A stretch of 64,000 nt of DNA from Viridothelium virens (taxonomy: Eukaryota; Ascomycota; Dothideomycetes; Trypetheliales; Trypetheliaceae): assembly GCA_010094025.1 (NCBI GenBank), contig ML991832.1, positions 115,636 to 179,635 of the forward strand, written 5' to 3'. A program made the translations under genes and the position numbers. The notes under the pieces were generated by a model. The model had not been told where the DNA came from. It searched no databases and worked only from the letters and a program-made list of their open reading frames with translations. Position 1 is the first letter of the stretch. Each line of letters begins with the position of its first letter. This document shows, in pieces, positions 24,958 to 37,616 of the stretch.

Positions 24958-25357
24958 ATGTCTCGCTTCTTCTCCTCTACAGCTGCGAAGGCTGTCGGCC
25001 AGTGGTTTGGCTACGGACGGGACAAGCTAACTCCAAAGTGGAGAACGGCTGTCGAGAAGTTCACCGAACCCGGTGGGAGCGCCGAGAAGAGACTCGGCGA
25101 AATCAAGTCCGTCACTATCAAGTATGTGGATCCAAAATCGCTGTAACCATTAAGCTCACTTGCTTTGTATGATACATCGTTGCTGACATTGGTAGCTAAG
25201 GTCGCGCGAGGAGGGTCCAGTGCACAAGTCCCATTTCAACCCAAAGGATAAGGAAGAAGTGGTTAGCTTACGTGTTGAGGGCGAAAAGGGCACCAAGACA
25301 TGCCATGTCTACGAAGATGGCACAGGGACAACGAAGAAAGGGGGGGGGCGTGACTAG
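24958..25357 (+). CDS. small uncharacterised protein, possibly mitochondrial
   Basis: Two exons (24958-25121 and 25201-25357) give 106 residues. The join, at an intron with donor GTATGT and a TGCTGAC branch site, links GEIKSVTIK to SREEGPVHKSHFNPKDK. The N-terminus MSRFFSSTAAKAVGQWFGYG is basic, serine/alanine-rich and free of acids, like a mitochondrial presequence. The C-terminus, TKTCHVYEDGTGTTKKGGGRD, is encoded across a run of nine G just before the stop. An alternative acceptor five bases earlier would give an immediate stop. I do not recognise a domain. Confidence 0.6.
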
Positions 25358-26402
25358 GCATTGTGCTGGACCGTCGTCACGGCTCTCGCCTTTAAGCTAT
25401 GACCCGTACAGGCCGACCTACTCTGACAAGTCACCTCAAAGACCCGCCTAATCAATATCTTCAAGCACTTCCAGTGTAACTAGTGCCAGATTTATTCTAC
25501 AAGCAACGCCGTGGTAGAATGGCATCCTGCCAAGCTCTAACGGCTACATTGTTGAGATAAATATCTCTGCAGATTCTTTTCCTACGCCCTGATATACTCC
25601 TTCAACCTTTATTTTCTTTGACGAGAGCCAGATAATAGTGTTCAGTAACCGAAGTCATGGCGCAGAATGAGTACGGCCGAGTTCCTTAAAGCCAAGCTTT
25701 CCTTTCCGTATGAACTTCTACTTTCCATCGATTTGCAATCGAAAGAACTGATCTACCGACGATGTGCTGCGTACTGTGTTACTAGTCAAACGATGTTACC
25801 CTTCCCAAGGGTCGCCTGTCACGTCAAGGTTCTTTGAACGACGGAGATACTCCATACCAAAGCCTTTTTAGTTGACGACCAATCCCTAAGATAAGGTATC
25901 ATGAGCTAGTACATCAAACAATTTGTTCCGGAGCGATCTTTTACGAATCGGTTGTCAAAAAGACGCTTGCCTTCTTAAAGCATTAGTCTAAGACATCTAT
26001 GAGTTGTCGACTGTGTAATGAAACTTAAGAACAACAGAGAATTTCGGACTTTTTGAAGGAGCACGTTAGCAGAACAGGTACTCAAGTCATAGTACGGCTG
26101 GAGAACAAGGCTAGGAAAATATTTGTGGGCATAGCTTCAACCCTTGTTAAGACCGTTCATACTAGCCATGATTGTCTTCCAAGGTAACTTTTGTAGAGTG
26201 CAACTCGGAGACCCTGAAACCGAGTAAACTCTTATATCTTTCGGATTTGTAGCAACGTCTTCCACGTAACTCGGAGATTGATGCTCGTCCAGGAAAAGCA
26301 GTAAGCGCAACGAGGCGTGTAGATGAACTTCATTCTCCTAGAAGAATACTCCAGAAAGACGTCTGTCTACTCAGTAATATATATTGCATCATTCAAGCTG
26401 TA
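25358..26402. other. intergenic, no supported gene
   Basis: Relatively AT-rich sequence between the small gene and the phospholipase D gene. Open frames are very short here, so a coding gene is unlikely. Confidence 0.5.
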
Positions 26403-26440
26403 CCTACCTAGGTATCTACTTAACATAGTACCTAGGTAGG
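26403..26440. repeat. 12-bp perfect inverted repeat upstream of phospholipase D
   Basis: CCTACCTAGGTA at 26403-26414 and its exact reverse complement TACCTAGGTAGG at 26429-26440 flank 14 bases. Each arm contains the palindrome TACCTAGGTA. It lies about 240 bases before the start codon, so it may be a dimer-binding site or a cruciform-forming relic; function unknown. Confidence 0.85.
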
Positions 26441-26677
26441 AATGCGAGATACTGTGATGACGTGGGGGATGGTGCAAGGCCAGGAACGACACTGCGGGGC
26501 ACAACGGTAGCGAATATCCAGCAAAACAAGCTTGATAAACAACCTTCGCTGGCCCGGGCTTGGCTCACGTAGCCGGTCTCACCGGCCCTTCGACTCCTCC
26601 CTACCACCTGTTGCTCTTCCTCAATTCTCCTACCTCTCTCGTCTATCGCATTGACCTCGATTGCCCTCCCAAATACC

Positions 26678-29401
26678 ATGGCCAGCGTCCCTGGTCAGTC
26701 CACTTCCTCCGAAGACCATGCCGCTAGGTCCAGCGAACACAAATTTCTTGGCGGGCTACGCGAAAAGCTTAAGGACACATATCTCTACGATGCCAAGATC
26801 AAGGCTACCCATTTGAAGCATAAGCTCGGAAAATTTGAGAACATCCTCAATCCGAACCATCGCCATGACGAAGAGCATGAGAAGAAGACCGATGAAAAGC
26901 GAACCAAGATCGCCGAGGGTCATCGATTCGACAGCTTCGCGCCCGAACATGACGGAAACATGATCAAGTGGTATGTGGATGGCAGGGATTATTTCTGGGC
27001 TGTTAGTGTCGCACTGGAGCGAGCCAAAGAGACCATCTATATCGAGGATTGGTGGCTGAGTCCAGAATTGTTCTTGAGGCGACCTCCATACTACAACCAA
27101 GAATGGAGACTCGACCAAGTATTGAAGAGACGGGCTGAAGCAGGCGTCAAGATCTATGTAGTGGTGTACAAAGAAGTCGAGGCTGCAATTAGCTGTAACT
27201 CAGCACATACCAAACATGCATTGGAGGCATTATGCCCAGAAGGTAGTAAGGGCGCTGGAAACATTAGAGTCATGAGACATCCAGATCACAATGTCTTCGA
27301 AAATGCCGGAGATATGACATTCTATTGGGTGTGTAGCTCCGTCTCTAGTAGAGCCTTAAAACGCATTCAGAGACACCTACCAGATGCAGTCCATGGTGCT
27401 AACAACGGGTAGGCTCATCACGAGAAGTTCATCGTCATCGACTATTCCCTCGCTTTCATTGGCGGCCTTGATCTTTGCTTTGGGCGGTGGGATAACAAGC
27501 AGCATCCTCTTTCCGACGTACATCCATCCGGCGTCCAACACGAGATCTTTCCGGGGCAAGATTTCAACAACAATCGCATCATGGACTTCCAATCCGTGCA
27601 GGACTGGAAGTCCAATGAGCTATCGAAGGCTGAATATGGTCGTATGCCATGGCACGATGTTGCAATGGGCGTTATTGGCCCATGTGTCTATGACATTGCC
27701 CAGCATTTCGTCCTTAGATGGAATTTTTGCAAGAGGGATAAGTACAAGCGAGACGCGGAGTACGACTGGCTCGTGATGGAGGGGATGGAGGGAGAGAACG
27801 AAGACATCATAGGCGTCCAGCGACCAAAGCACCCAGTAGGCGAATATGTGCAACATCCATTGAGCCCTCTCGCTTCGAAACCCTTGAAGCCCAATCAGGG
27901 CTCGGTTCACGCCCAGCTCGTGAGGAGTAGTGCGGATTGGAGCAGTGGCATTCTCTTAGAACACAGCATACAGAATGCATACATTGAAGTCATTCGCAAT
28001 GCCCAGCATTTTGTCTACATCGAGAATCAATTCTTCAGTAAGTCGATATCCTTTTAGCACGTCTAACTGTGCTTACTGTATTCAGTAACGGCTACCGGGG
28101 AGAAGCAGTCTCCGATCCACAACCAGATCGGAAGTGCCATCGTCGAGGCATGCGTCCGCGCAGGCAAAGAAGGGCGTAAATTCCGTGTCATCATTATCAT
28201 ACCTGCAATCCCTGGTTTCGCTGGTGATCTAAGGTCAGATGCTGCTACGGGAACTCGTGCTATCATGGACTACCAATACAAATCTATTCATCGCGGGGAG
28301 AACTCCATCTTCGAACAGATAAGAGCGCAAGGCGTGGACCCCACGCAGCACATCTTCATCTTCAACCTCCGCTCTTACGATCGCCTCAATTTTACTCCTG
28401 CATTGAAGGAGCAAGAGAAGAAATCCGGCGTCAAGTATCAGGAAGTACAGCGCGCCAATGCTGAAGAGATCATGAGCTCAGGACTGCATTCCCTTGATCC
28501 CACAGACTCTCACGACCACACCATCAAAGGCAGACACCACGGCTCCGACGACGCCGGCAACGAAGAAAGAGAGTCCTTCGTCGACAAAGAGCGCCGCTTC
28601 GAAGCCCAACGACAAGCCGTCGGCCTCGGCGGCGACGACCAAACCCCCAGCAAAGACAGCATCGCCGAAGACGCGCTCGAAGGGGTGGGCAAACCAAGCG
28701 AGGAGCAATGGGACTCGGGCAACCTGGACAGCGAAAAGGAGAACTTCGTGCAAGAGGAGCTCTACATCCACGGCAAGATCTGCATCGTCGACGACAAGAT
28801 CGTCATCTGCGGCAGCTCGAACATCAACGACCGCTCGCAGCTCGGCTTCCACGACTCCGAGCTCACCATCGTCATGGAAGACCGCAACACCCTCGCCAGC
28901 ACCATGGACGGCCAGCCCTACACCGCCGGCCACCACGCCGCCTCGCTGCGACGCACGCTCTGGCGCGAGCACCTCGGGCTCGTCGCGCCGCAGCCGCTCG
29001 ACGCGTCGCAGGACCCCAACGCGCAGCCCCCCGGCGACGGCGACAACGCGTGGGGCTCCGGCGATGCCCACGACGCCTTTGTCGCCGACCCGCTGGGCGA
29101 CGCGCTGTGGGACGAGTGGACGGGCCGCGCGACGACCAACACGGATGTCTTTCGCTGGCTCTTTCACGCGGACCCGGACGATAATATCAAGACGTTTGCG
29201 GATTATAAGAGCTTCATTCCGGAGAGCGGGCATAAGCAGGGTCATCTGCATGATTTGTATATGCCGGCGGAGACGGTGCGGAAGGAGTTGGATAAGATTA
29301 AGGGCCATTTGGTGTGGTATCCGTTGGATTTCTTGAAGGATGCGGATATGGCGGAGAGGGGGATGCAGGTGAATGAGTTTACGGAGAGTATTTATACGTG
29401 A
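26678..29401 (+). CDS. phospholipase D with two HKD motifs
   Basis: Three exons (26678-27328, 27413-28037, 28086-29401) give 863 residues. The start at 26678 has a good context (ACCATGG) and was preferred to an in-frame ATG 27 bases upstream. The enzyme hydrolyses phosphatidylcholine to phosphatidic acid and choline. HKD 1 is HEKFIVID (His220, Lys222, Asp227), followed by IGGLDLCFGRWD; HKD 2 is HGKICIVD (His654, Lys656, Asp661), followed by GSSNINDRSQLG. IYIEDWWLSPELFLRRPP and IYIENQFF-like elements match the eukaryotic PLD core. PX and PH domains are absent, so this is the short mould type rather than the long Spo14 type. The last exon has markedly GC-rich third positions from about 28490 to 29160. 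Confidence 0.95.
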
Positions 29402-32400
29402 GGGGGAGAGGACGGGTGAGGTGAGGGTTGGACATTGGGGATGGTGGCTACGGTCAAGACTTGCAGCTGGCGGCTGATATCATGTTCAATAGGGAGTTAA
29501 CTTCTCAGATTCGTGTGCGCGCTGATGCGCAGTGGAGCTTGAGAGAAGATGGTGTAAAGGATTGGTCACCTAAGTGAGTGTTTTGTTATCGGATTCTGTA
29601 GATGACTTTTCTCGAGCAGTAGATTCGGAGGCAGTGATTCGAATGGATACATGTCGATGCGTGGTGCAAGATCTTGACATTGAAAAACATTTCGAGTATA
29701 AACACAAAAACCTATTGGTGAACTCATATTGCACAGTGCGTTGTGCCAGTTGTCTACCTCGGAGTTGGAATGGCAAAGGTCGTCCTCCAGCTTGCTTACG
29801 ATTTACTTCCCTCGCCAGTATATTTTGTTCTGCAGATTAGTCCTTAATATATCTGGCATCTGTGGTACACTGAAACATTTCAATGCACAAAGAATAGACA
29901 CAAGGTTTTATTCTCAGTTGTTCTGCATATGTTGAGCGCAAGGTAAGAGGGTTGAGGGTGGAGAATAGGCATGTTTATCAAAGAAATTGACTTTCTTCTA
30001 ATCCCGAGTATTTCGAAGGTTGACAGATTCAACGGGGATCCCAGAATCGACCCCCAACATCAAATTGCGATCGCCAAACTCATTTTTTGAGGCTATGGAG
30101 ATGGAGAATAAATGGAGAGAAAGTGAGGCATGCTTACTCATTTCATCTCAACCCCTGACTCAAGCGGATTCGTTTCCTTGAAGATCAGCATCTCGTGACA
30201 AAACTCCGGGTCCGTGAATTGACGTGTTCATCAATCATCCCGTATCGGGAAGATCTACTAGGATTGTGATCCTCGCATGAAGATATCACCTCTTTAACCC
30301 TAGAACCCTGAGGCGTCCCATCACGGCTTCTTAGATTGGCGACAAGGTTTCAGATAGGACCTTGAACCCCAGCGATGAAAGGTGCTTGCATTTCACATCA
30401 AAGACTGCCCAATCTCGACGGTCATGACCTCTTCCACGCCAGCCACATCCGAGCCCAGGCGTGTTGCCTCCTTCCTGACCGGTTCGGGCGTCCGGGAAGC
30501 TCACGACTGATTACATATTGTTTCGCCCGGGTCACGCAGGAGCCAACGGGCTTGTTACGGGCAAACGTTTCGTGCCCGATTCGGTGGGTCCCGATCTAGA
30601 CCGGATTGGCGTCTGGCACCGTCTGGCGTCGCCCGCCGGCACTGGCCGATCGTGACGGGAGTGCAGCGACCAGTGTGTATGGCCCGATGTGTGCCGCCCT
30701 TGTAGTTCGTCGCAGCCTTTTCCTTTCTCTTTTTCCCGGGTACGTACCCACCCTGCTCTCTTCCCGCCTCCCGCCAGATTCGCCAGAAAAGAAGACGCGC
30801 CGGGCAAGGAAGGAGAAGTACGGAGTATGCCCCCTTAGTTGCGATCCGTCGCGGATGAAGAAAGTGGAGACTATGCAGGGCGAGGCGAGCTTCTCCGTCC
30901 AGGGGCAGCTATTTGGGAAGACATGCAGGAGAGAGGGTCGGCCTCCTATGCTCCATACCGTGTATCAAATTGTCTTCTCTAATGCGAGGAACTTATCGGG
31001 AATTTTTGCCTCGACTTGTTTACTGCGGGGGCAAAAAAGTAACGAAGGCGGGAGCCCAGGAGCTTTCTTCTGTCGCCCAAGTCTAAGAATAGAGTGAAAG
31101 AGGTGGGATGCCCTGGCTTGTCCAATGTTGATGTGGGCTTTGAAGCCATCCCAAATGTTAGTGAGCCTTCAAAGCTCACATCAGGGCTACTACGCCACTG
31201 GTGACGGGGACTAAAGGGGCCCCGGTCGATCATCGAAGCGAACGAGGCGGCCGGAAATAAAAAAACAACACTCAATGCTCAATAGTGTATAGTTCTATCT
31301 AGCAGCCGGTTCACTTTGTGTCTCCTTCAAGCTCCGCTCTGGGGACGATCAATTAGCCGCAGTAGGAGATCGGATCGACAGGACCCCTTGCGGTGATCAG
31401 GCAAACGTCCTCGATATTGTCCTATCGTTGGTGGAGCGCGGATGAAAGGCTCGTGCCGACTCCACCAGCTACCCTGTGCTAGAGTATCCTCTGGTCGCCG
31501 ATATTGCGCCGCCGGTCTTTGATATCGTCTGCCCAATGTCCATACCGGCTGGGATTTGGAAGGGTGGAGCAGCAGAACTGTACTGCATACGTACCGCGGT
31601 CCAATGCCGTCCAGAAACCAGCTTTAGCGAACGTCGGTCGACCCGTTGAATACGAAAGACTTCATCGCAAGCGTGCCAAGGCCAGGTCCGCGAATCACAG
31701 CACGTCGCTGACGAGCTGTTCTGACTTAGAGCATGCCCTCCGTATGCATACGTCCGTACGTACATGCCGCACGGAAAGAAAGGATGCAAGACCTGCATCC
31801 GGCCACGTTGTTTGCTGCCTGAGAGGCGAGGCAATCGCCTATAGTGTCTCTGCGATGGGGAATGCATGCCCGGTTCCTTCAGCAGCGCACGCGTGGATGA
31901 CGGTGGAGCCTCAAGAGCTTGCAGCACCACTGCACCAGTGACGATGCAGTATGTATGCTTCAGCTGTAGACGCAAGCTTCTAAGCTGACATCACGTTGGT
32001 GGGAGACGAGACGAGACATCTGCAAGCAACGGCAAGGGTACGGGTCGGACCTTGGACGTTCGTCGTTCTCTTTCAGGAACATGCTCATAAATGTTCAATG
32101 GTAGAGCTGGGAAGTTTGATAGTAGCACGCACTGTTAAATGATAGGTCGTTTTCTAGTGTGGAGGATTTGGAATCACTAAGTCTAGCGTTTCATTGGTCG
32201 ATAGTCGAATCTATGCTAATAAACTCTCACCTGGATTCGGCAGTAGTTCCACAAGAAGATCCATGACAACATCATCGATGTCTAAGGAAGAAAAGACATT
32301 ATCGGCGTTCATTTGAATCTTGCTGTAAGTTTCTGAAGGCAGCAGCTCTTATCCTCCTTGTGCCAATCACAGCGGTCTTTTCAGTAATTTCTTTTGCCAT

Positions 32401-33761
32401 CCTGCCCACCAACCCTCACCGTTCCTGTCCAACAGATCTTGCGCCTGCAATACCACACTTCCTTCATCCATGATCCATGGTCCAGCTGAGCTCTCTATCC
32501 AAACTATCTCCAAATTACCCCTCCATCTTCTCCCAGCCCACCCCATCACCACACGCCCTCACATGGGATAAAGGAAGATGATATTCTAGGCAAAATACGC
32601 GCAGCGTCCACCACCAACAATGCTCTCCATGGGTTCAAGCAACCCTCTCAAAATAATTCCCGCAGCTGGCAGCTTGGCTGCCTAGTACATCAACGCCCTG
32701 AGCTGCAAAATTAATTGCCCCGTAGTACAGTACATATGTACGAACCCCGGAGACGGTAGCGGCGTATCGCTTCCATGGGTCTTGCCTCGTGGCATTGAGT
32801 TGCGATCGGATCCTACAGGCTGCAGAATCTCAAACGGTCAGCAAGAGATTGGGATCGCCGATGCACAGCGTGTATTGTCATGGCGCAATACGCAGCTGCC
32901 ATTTTTTTTTTTTTTTTTGAGTTCGGCGCGAATGGCCCACTAAAAACCTCCGAGCAAACCTTGAAGCTTCGGATGAATGGATTCATACGCGTTCCGAATT
33001 GCTTCATGGTTCAACGTAGCGCGTCTACATAATACTGATTCCACGCGTGGATCGTTGGGCAAACTTTCGATAATGCTGGTACGGTAATGCCGGCGTGCAC
33101 AAATTTTCCTCCAGCGTAGATTTTTCATAAGTGATGAATTTCTTCACATAGCTGCAAACACCATCCATGCATTCAAGAACGTCATCGAAGTGAGAATTCG
33201 CTTGTATCAATAGCAAAGGACCTCCATTTGCCTATCTGAGTGAATCCTTCTGGATACCTTGCATCGCAGGAAGCTGTAGATGCAAGTTCTGTTGTAGCGC
33301 TCAGGCTGACACCCGACACATGCAGACACCAACTAACTAGACTCTTTTCGCTTGACCTGGTCATGCCTTGAAAAAGGAAAAATTACAATTCACCAGATTA
33401 CTTGTACCCAAAGAGAAAATGGAGGAAGTGAGACAACGAGAGATATTAATAACTATCTGTAGGTGTAGACATCAACAACGAATGGGGTCGTCTTCTTTCG
33501 TATATCCAAGTGAACGTCCGTCCACAAGCCTCTGACGCCTCGCTAGCCCTTCGCTTTTAGTAATAACAAACGACAGTAACAAGGATGCCAGAGCTAGCAA
33601 AGCTCGGTGGGTATTCGATGCAATGGGGAAAATGACAGAGAGCCAATTAAACAGTGGACGATGAATCTGAAAGTGACGGATTTGAAAAAAAATAACTTCA
33701 TCGATTAATGTAAAGCTTTCGCCCTGCTTCCAATCGCAATGCATTGTGGGGCTGTCGGCCC
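29402..33761. other. 4.4 kb without a supported gene
   Basis: The stretch holds the 3' region of the phospholipase D gene and the 3' region of the FlbD gene. Open frames such as 30606-31097 (plus) and 31469-31975 (minus) lack any domain or coherent exon structure. Minus-strand frames at 32940-33216 have some protein-like composition but overlap in two frames. A T17 run is at 32902-32918. No RNA gene recognised. Confidence 0.45.
32902..32918. repeat. T17 homopolymer
   Basis: Seventeen consecutive T in intergenic sequence. On the minus strand it is an A17 run, but no retroposed gene or target-site duplication is seen beside it. Confidence 0.85.
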
Positions 33762-35033
33762 TCACTGTGGGGACAGGAAATTAGATACATCCATCCTTGT
33801 ATCTTTCAACGGAGATCGAGTTCGCAACTGCGGATCGATGTTGCTGTCATCCCTCTTGATGTCTAATCGGCCTAGAGGTGCAGGATGTTGGACCTGGGTA
33901 GGGCTAGAGTGATGGTGGTGATACTGCGGTCGAGGAGTGTCAGGCGATACCGCCGGAGTGGGCAACGCATTTACTGCCGTGGTCGGAGGGTGGCTTCCCA
34001 GACTGGGTAGTTTCATTGATTCTTGGGGTGGGGTAGTTCGACGCGCGCTTTGCGTCCACATGGGTGTCTTGAACAGGGATGTGGAAAAGCTGTCTGGAGC
34101 TGGCATGACAGGTGTCTTCGACTCATCTGCCTGAGACGAGTGTGCAGGAGTCTCGTGCTCCGTGTAGTTGCCATCTGCATCATAGACACCACTTGCTCGG
34201 CAGCTCGATCTTCGACGTTCCCACCGATAGGGGAGCGGAAGCTCAACGGGAGAGCCGAAGTGAGGCGATCGCCCGGAGGTATATGAAGAATTGTCAGATA
34301 CCAGAGATGGAGCGTCGTTGGACGCTGCAGAATGGGCAGGAGACGGGAGTGGAGATTCGAGACAACGGCCATTTCGCCAGGTGGCTGATTGGGGAGCAAT
34401 TTCTGACGGGCGGAATGCTGGCTGCAGAGATTTGCTAAATGAGGATGGCTCCTGAAGACTCTGGCTTTGGTTATGTAACCGAGAGGGATATCCTGGCTGT
34501 ACACAATGGTGAAAGCTGTGCTCTGCCACTGGGCTACGTTGCGAATGCTCCGTAGGGCATGAGGTAAATGGAAGGGGTCGTTGGCCTCGCAATGGAGGTA
34601 GCGAGAGCCCAGTAGGACGACACGAAGTAACCGCCTCTCGCGGATCTCGGAGAGAGAGTGTGTGGGCCATCTGGGGAGCCTGTAGATCGTTGTTCTGTCG
34701 AGTGCCTTGGCGCTTCCTCCTGTTCTGGCCGCCGTTCCACCAGTTCTTAACTGCGTTGTCGCTACGGCCAGGGAGAGCTCTTGCGATCTCTGCCCACTTC
34801 TTACCCATCTCCCGCACCATTTTCTCAATCATCTCTCCCTCGTCCTTAGAGATGGGGTCATGCTTTAGATTCGGCTTCAGGTTTTGGTGATACCTCTCCC
34901 GACATTGCTTTGGTGACCGAGATTGGATTACCTGAGATATGCGGACCCAGTTATGGGCTCCTTGTCCTTGGACAAGGTTGAGCAGCATGCCGTCCTCTTG
35001 TTGGGACCATGGGCCCCTCCGATGGTTTCCCAT
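33762..35033 (-). CDS. flbD: FlbD-type two-repeat Myb transcription factor
   Basis: A single frame of 423 residues. The N-terminus carries two Myb repeats: RGPWSQQEDGMLLNLV with HNWVRISQVI and SPKQCRERYHQNLKP, then ISKDEGEMIEKMVREMG with WAEIARALPGRSDNAVKNWW, ending in a basic NRRKR. This arrangement is that of FlbD of Aspergillus nidulans and Rca-1 of Neurospora, c-Myb-like regulators that act upstream of conidiation and, in some species, sexual development. The remaining 300 residues are proline-, serine- and histidine-rich and disordered, as expected for an activation region. No intron is needed. The gene stands alone, with 8.2 kb free of supported genes upstream. Confidence 0.93.
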   Translation of the reverse strand: MGNHRRGPWSQQEDGMLLNLVQGQGAHNWVRISQVIQSRSPKQCRERYHQNLKPNLKHDPISKDEGEMIEKMVREMGKKWAEIARALPGRSDNAVKNWWNGGQNRRKRQGTRQNNDLQAPQMAHTLSLRDPREAVTSCRPTGLSLPPLRGQRPLPFTSCPTEHSQRSPVAEHSFHHCVQPGYPSRLHNQSQSLQEPSSFSKSLQPAFRPSEIAPQSATWRNGRCLESPLPSPAHSAASNDAPSLVSDNSSYTSGRSPHFGSPVELPLPYRWERRRSSCRASGVYDADGNYTEHETPAHSSQADESKTPVMPAPDSFSTSLFKTPMWTQSARRTTPPQESMKLPSLGSHPPTTAVNALPTPAVSPDTPRPQYHHHHSSPTQVQHPAPLGRLDIKRDDSNIDPQLRTRSPLKDTRMDVSNFLSPQ

Positions 35034-36259
35034 AGTGAGGATGATGCTGCTGTCGCTCGTGATTCCGAGTCGGATTTCAAAGTCTTCCGCAACCAGCGGT
35101 TGCAGTAGAGTTGAGAACGTAACGTTTGCAGGACGATTTTCCTGCTACTTTTGCTCTTTTCCAATTCAAGCGTCCGTAGAAGTGCGCACAAGCGCAAAAA
35201 TACTCAGCGCTAATGGCAGTGTCAGCCGCAGGGAATGAGCAGAACTTATGTGCGGGGAGGACTAAATTGAGGACATTTTGTATGATGTAATGGTAAGGAA
35301 GGTGGAGACACGGAAGCATACCTGAAGATAAAGAATGACTATCAACAATGTATCTTGGTCGTTCAAGACTGATGAGGGCTGGGTAGAGAGAAGAAAGTCG
35401 CAACGGCCACAACGGCTGCGCACATGAATATAAGAAACCAAGCGGTGACAGCGGGCGCTGGCTCAGGTGGGAAGCCAGTGAGCCAATTACGGAAAGAATG
35501 GGTGGGCTAATTCAAAGGGGAGATAGGCGCTAGGCACGATGTTGTTTTTAAGGTGCGTCGCTTGGCTGGTAACTCGAAAAGTTCCCGGGTCGTGGTGGCT
35601 GCTCGGAAACGTGGATGGCAGCGAGCCAGACTTTTGTAGAAAAGTGGGATAACGGTGGTAGGTTTGGTGGAGTTCGCGATCAAATGGTAGGATGGTCCAG
35701 ATCGCCCGGCAGCTTGGGCAGAAGGAATCGGAGGGGGACTTAAAGGGCTGCGTGGGCAGGCGAGTCCAGGATATCAAAGGCCGTGGAGAAGGGACCGCGA
35801 ACCGGGTACCTTGATGGCGGAGACTTAGGATTTGTCGTAATCCCCAAAAGAGCAGCAGGCCCGGGCTCTGGAGGTACGACTACAGTACCCAGATCGCTGG
35901 GCACGATGTGCGACTAGGGTCAGCGTGCGGGAGGGATGAAGGGAAAAGCACCAAAGCACGGCGGGCAACGAGTGCCGCAGCGCTGAACTCTCTGCACATC
36001 AGAGGGCTAAGGGCCGCAGGACGGGGGGGTGTTTCCATGCATCTCCTTGCACGCATCCTGAGCGCCTCTATTCTGACGGCCTCGAGTTCCGACTGCGCAG
36101 GCACCCTTTTGGCGCCGTACCGTGGCCGCTCGAGACGCTGCCTCTGAACGCCGCCTCGCCTGTTGCCAGCTGAGGCACCAAAAGCAACGCCGAATTGGAG
36201 TTGACGGAAGGGGAACGGTATTGGGACGGTATTGGACTGCTGCTCGCTTTGAGCGTCAC

Positions 36260-36304
36260 CGTCCCCGTTCTGTCCCCGTTCTGTCCCCATCCTGTCCCCA
36301 TTCT
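36260..36304. repeat. 11-bp tandem repeat, about four units
   Basis: Units of the form TGTCCCCGTTC or TGTCCCCATTC follow each other with one or two changes each. Noncoding minisatellite upstream of flbD. Confidence 0.85.
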
Positions 36305-37296
36305 GGCAACCACGCACCAAGTCTGATCGGCTTAGCCGTCGACCAGCAGTTGGCAGGCGTTGGCTCACGGCATCTGAATCCTGATTCATCAGAGGCTGCT
36401 CTAAGCGTGACTCGCGCTGGCCCTCATTTTTAACACACTACAGCAGTTAGCAGGAGGATGATGCGCTGCCGAGCGGGATCAGTCTCCCTCAACAGGGGAA
36501 CAGGGGGCCGCCGTTGTCGTTTATCGTCGCGGGTGATGCATGGTGCAGCTTAAGGTTTGCAGGCCATGTGTCAAATCGACGTCGATGATCCGCCCCCCGC
36601 GTGCGAGCCGAATCCTCGCCTCCTCGCCCTCCTGTCATCGCAGGGAACAAGGATATGAGTATTACTCCAGCACTTTCCAGCTGGGCCAGGGGGGGTGTCC
36701 TCTCTGCCTCTCTGCGTGCGCGCACCCTTACTGCGCAGTCTTACTTGTGTGTGCGGCTCTATGCTAGCTGCGCTGCTTCGTTTCGCAATCTGCCTCCAAT
36801 AATGACGGTGCCCACCGTGCCGACGATGCTGATGGCGACTGAGTGAAGCATTCAGCCAGTCTAGACACCTGCCAGCCCTGAACTTCGCGGGCGCACCTGT
36901 GGCTTCGCGCGCTGAAGCCGGAACCCTATCTGCCCAGGAGCCACACGCGACCAGAATAGGTCGGTGGAGGACAGCACGCCCAAACGGGATGGTTGTCGGA
37001 GGGTGGAAGGATCGATGTGGACGTGAGAGCAGCACCACCACCATCACGACTACACACGACTACGCACGACTACCACCACTACCACCCTCATCATCACGGA
37101 GGGATCAAGCCATCTCGCAGGTACCTGTTGCATGGAGACGATCTCGGTGCGAGCGTTGAGCAGGCGAACCCGAAGGTCTGGGCGAGCGAGATGCTGGCTC
37201 ACGCTAGGATCTGCCAGCAGATTTGGGCTAGGCCTCTTTGGCCCTGGCTCTGGTGCTTAATCACCGCCAGGCGAATGAATAGGCGGGGATGATTTA

Positions 37297-37333
37297 CAAA
37301 TACTTTGGCGACTTTGACGACTTTGGCGAGCCA
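37297..37333. repeat. short GACTTTGGC tandem array
   Basis: Three to four imperfect copies of a 9-base unit (ACTTTGGCG, ACTTTGACG, ACTTTGGCG) in noncoding sequence. Confidence 0.7.
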
Positions 37334-37520
37334 GGGGGGCGGGCGACGGCGCAGGATCGGTCGAGCGAACGACGGGCCCTAGCGAGCGTCAAGGCGAGGC
37401 ATGGTTGGTTCTGCTAGCACGCCTTCCAGCTCCAGGTAAGCCCCCCCCGTTGTCAATTACCCAATGCCAATGCTCTGATCGCCCGTCGACTATGGGAGCA
37501 TCCGCGCGTGGAGCGGAAGC

Positions 37521-37616
37521 CCAGCAGGCCCAGCAGACCCAAGCAGACCCAGTAGACCCAGTAGACCCAGTAGGCTCAGTACCTAAGCACCTAAGGCTCA
37601 GTAGGCTCAGTAGGCG
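37521..37616. repeat. 9-bp minisatellite CCAGTAGAC
   Basis: About ten degenerate units, from CCAGCAGGC through CCAGTAGAC to CTCAGTAGG, directly followed by a run of nine A. Although it lies in open frames on both strands, the simple period explains them. Confidence 0.85.

Noticed and set aside
28494-29336. Alternative-frame 280-codon ORF and the antisense 276-codon ORF inside phospholipase D
   Set aside because: Both are low-complexity shadows of a GC-rich coding block; the phospholipase frame carries the HKD motif and is clearly the real one.
32940-33216. Possible small gene on the minus strand
   Set aside because: Two overlapping frames both look mildly protein-like, but there is no consistent exon structure, start or homology that I can recognise.
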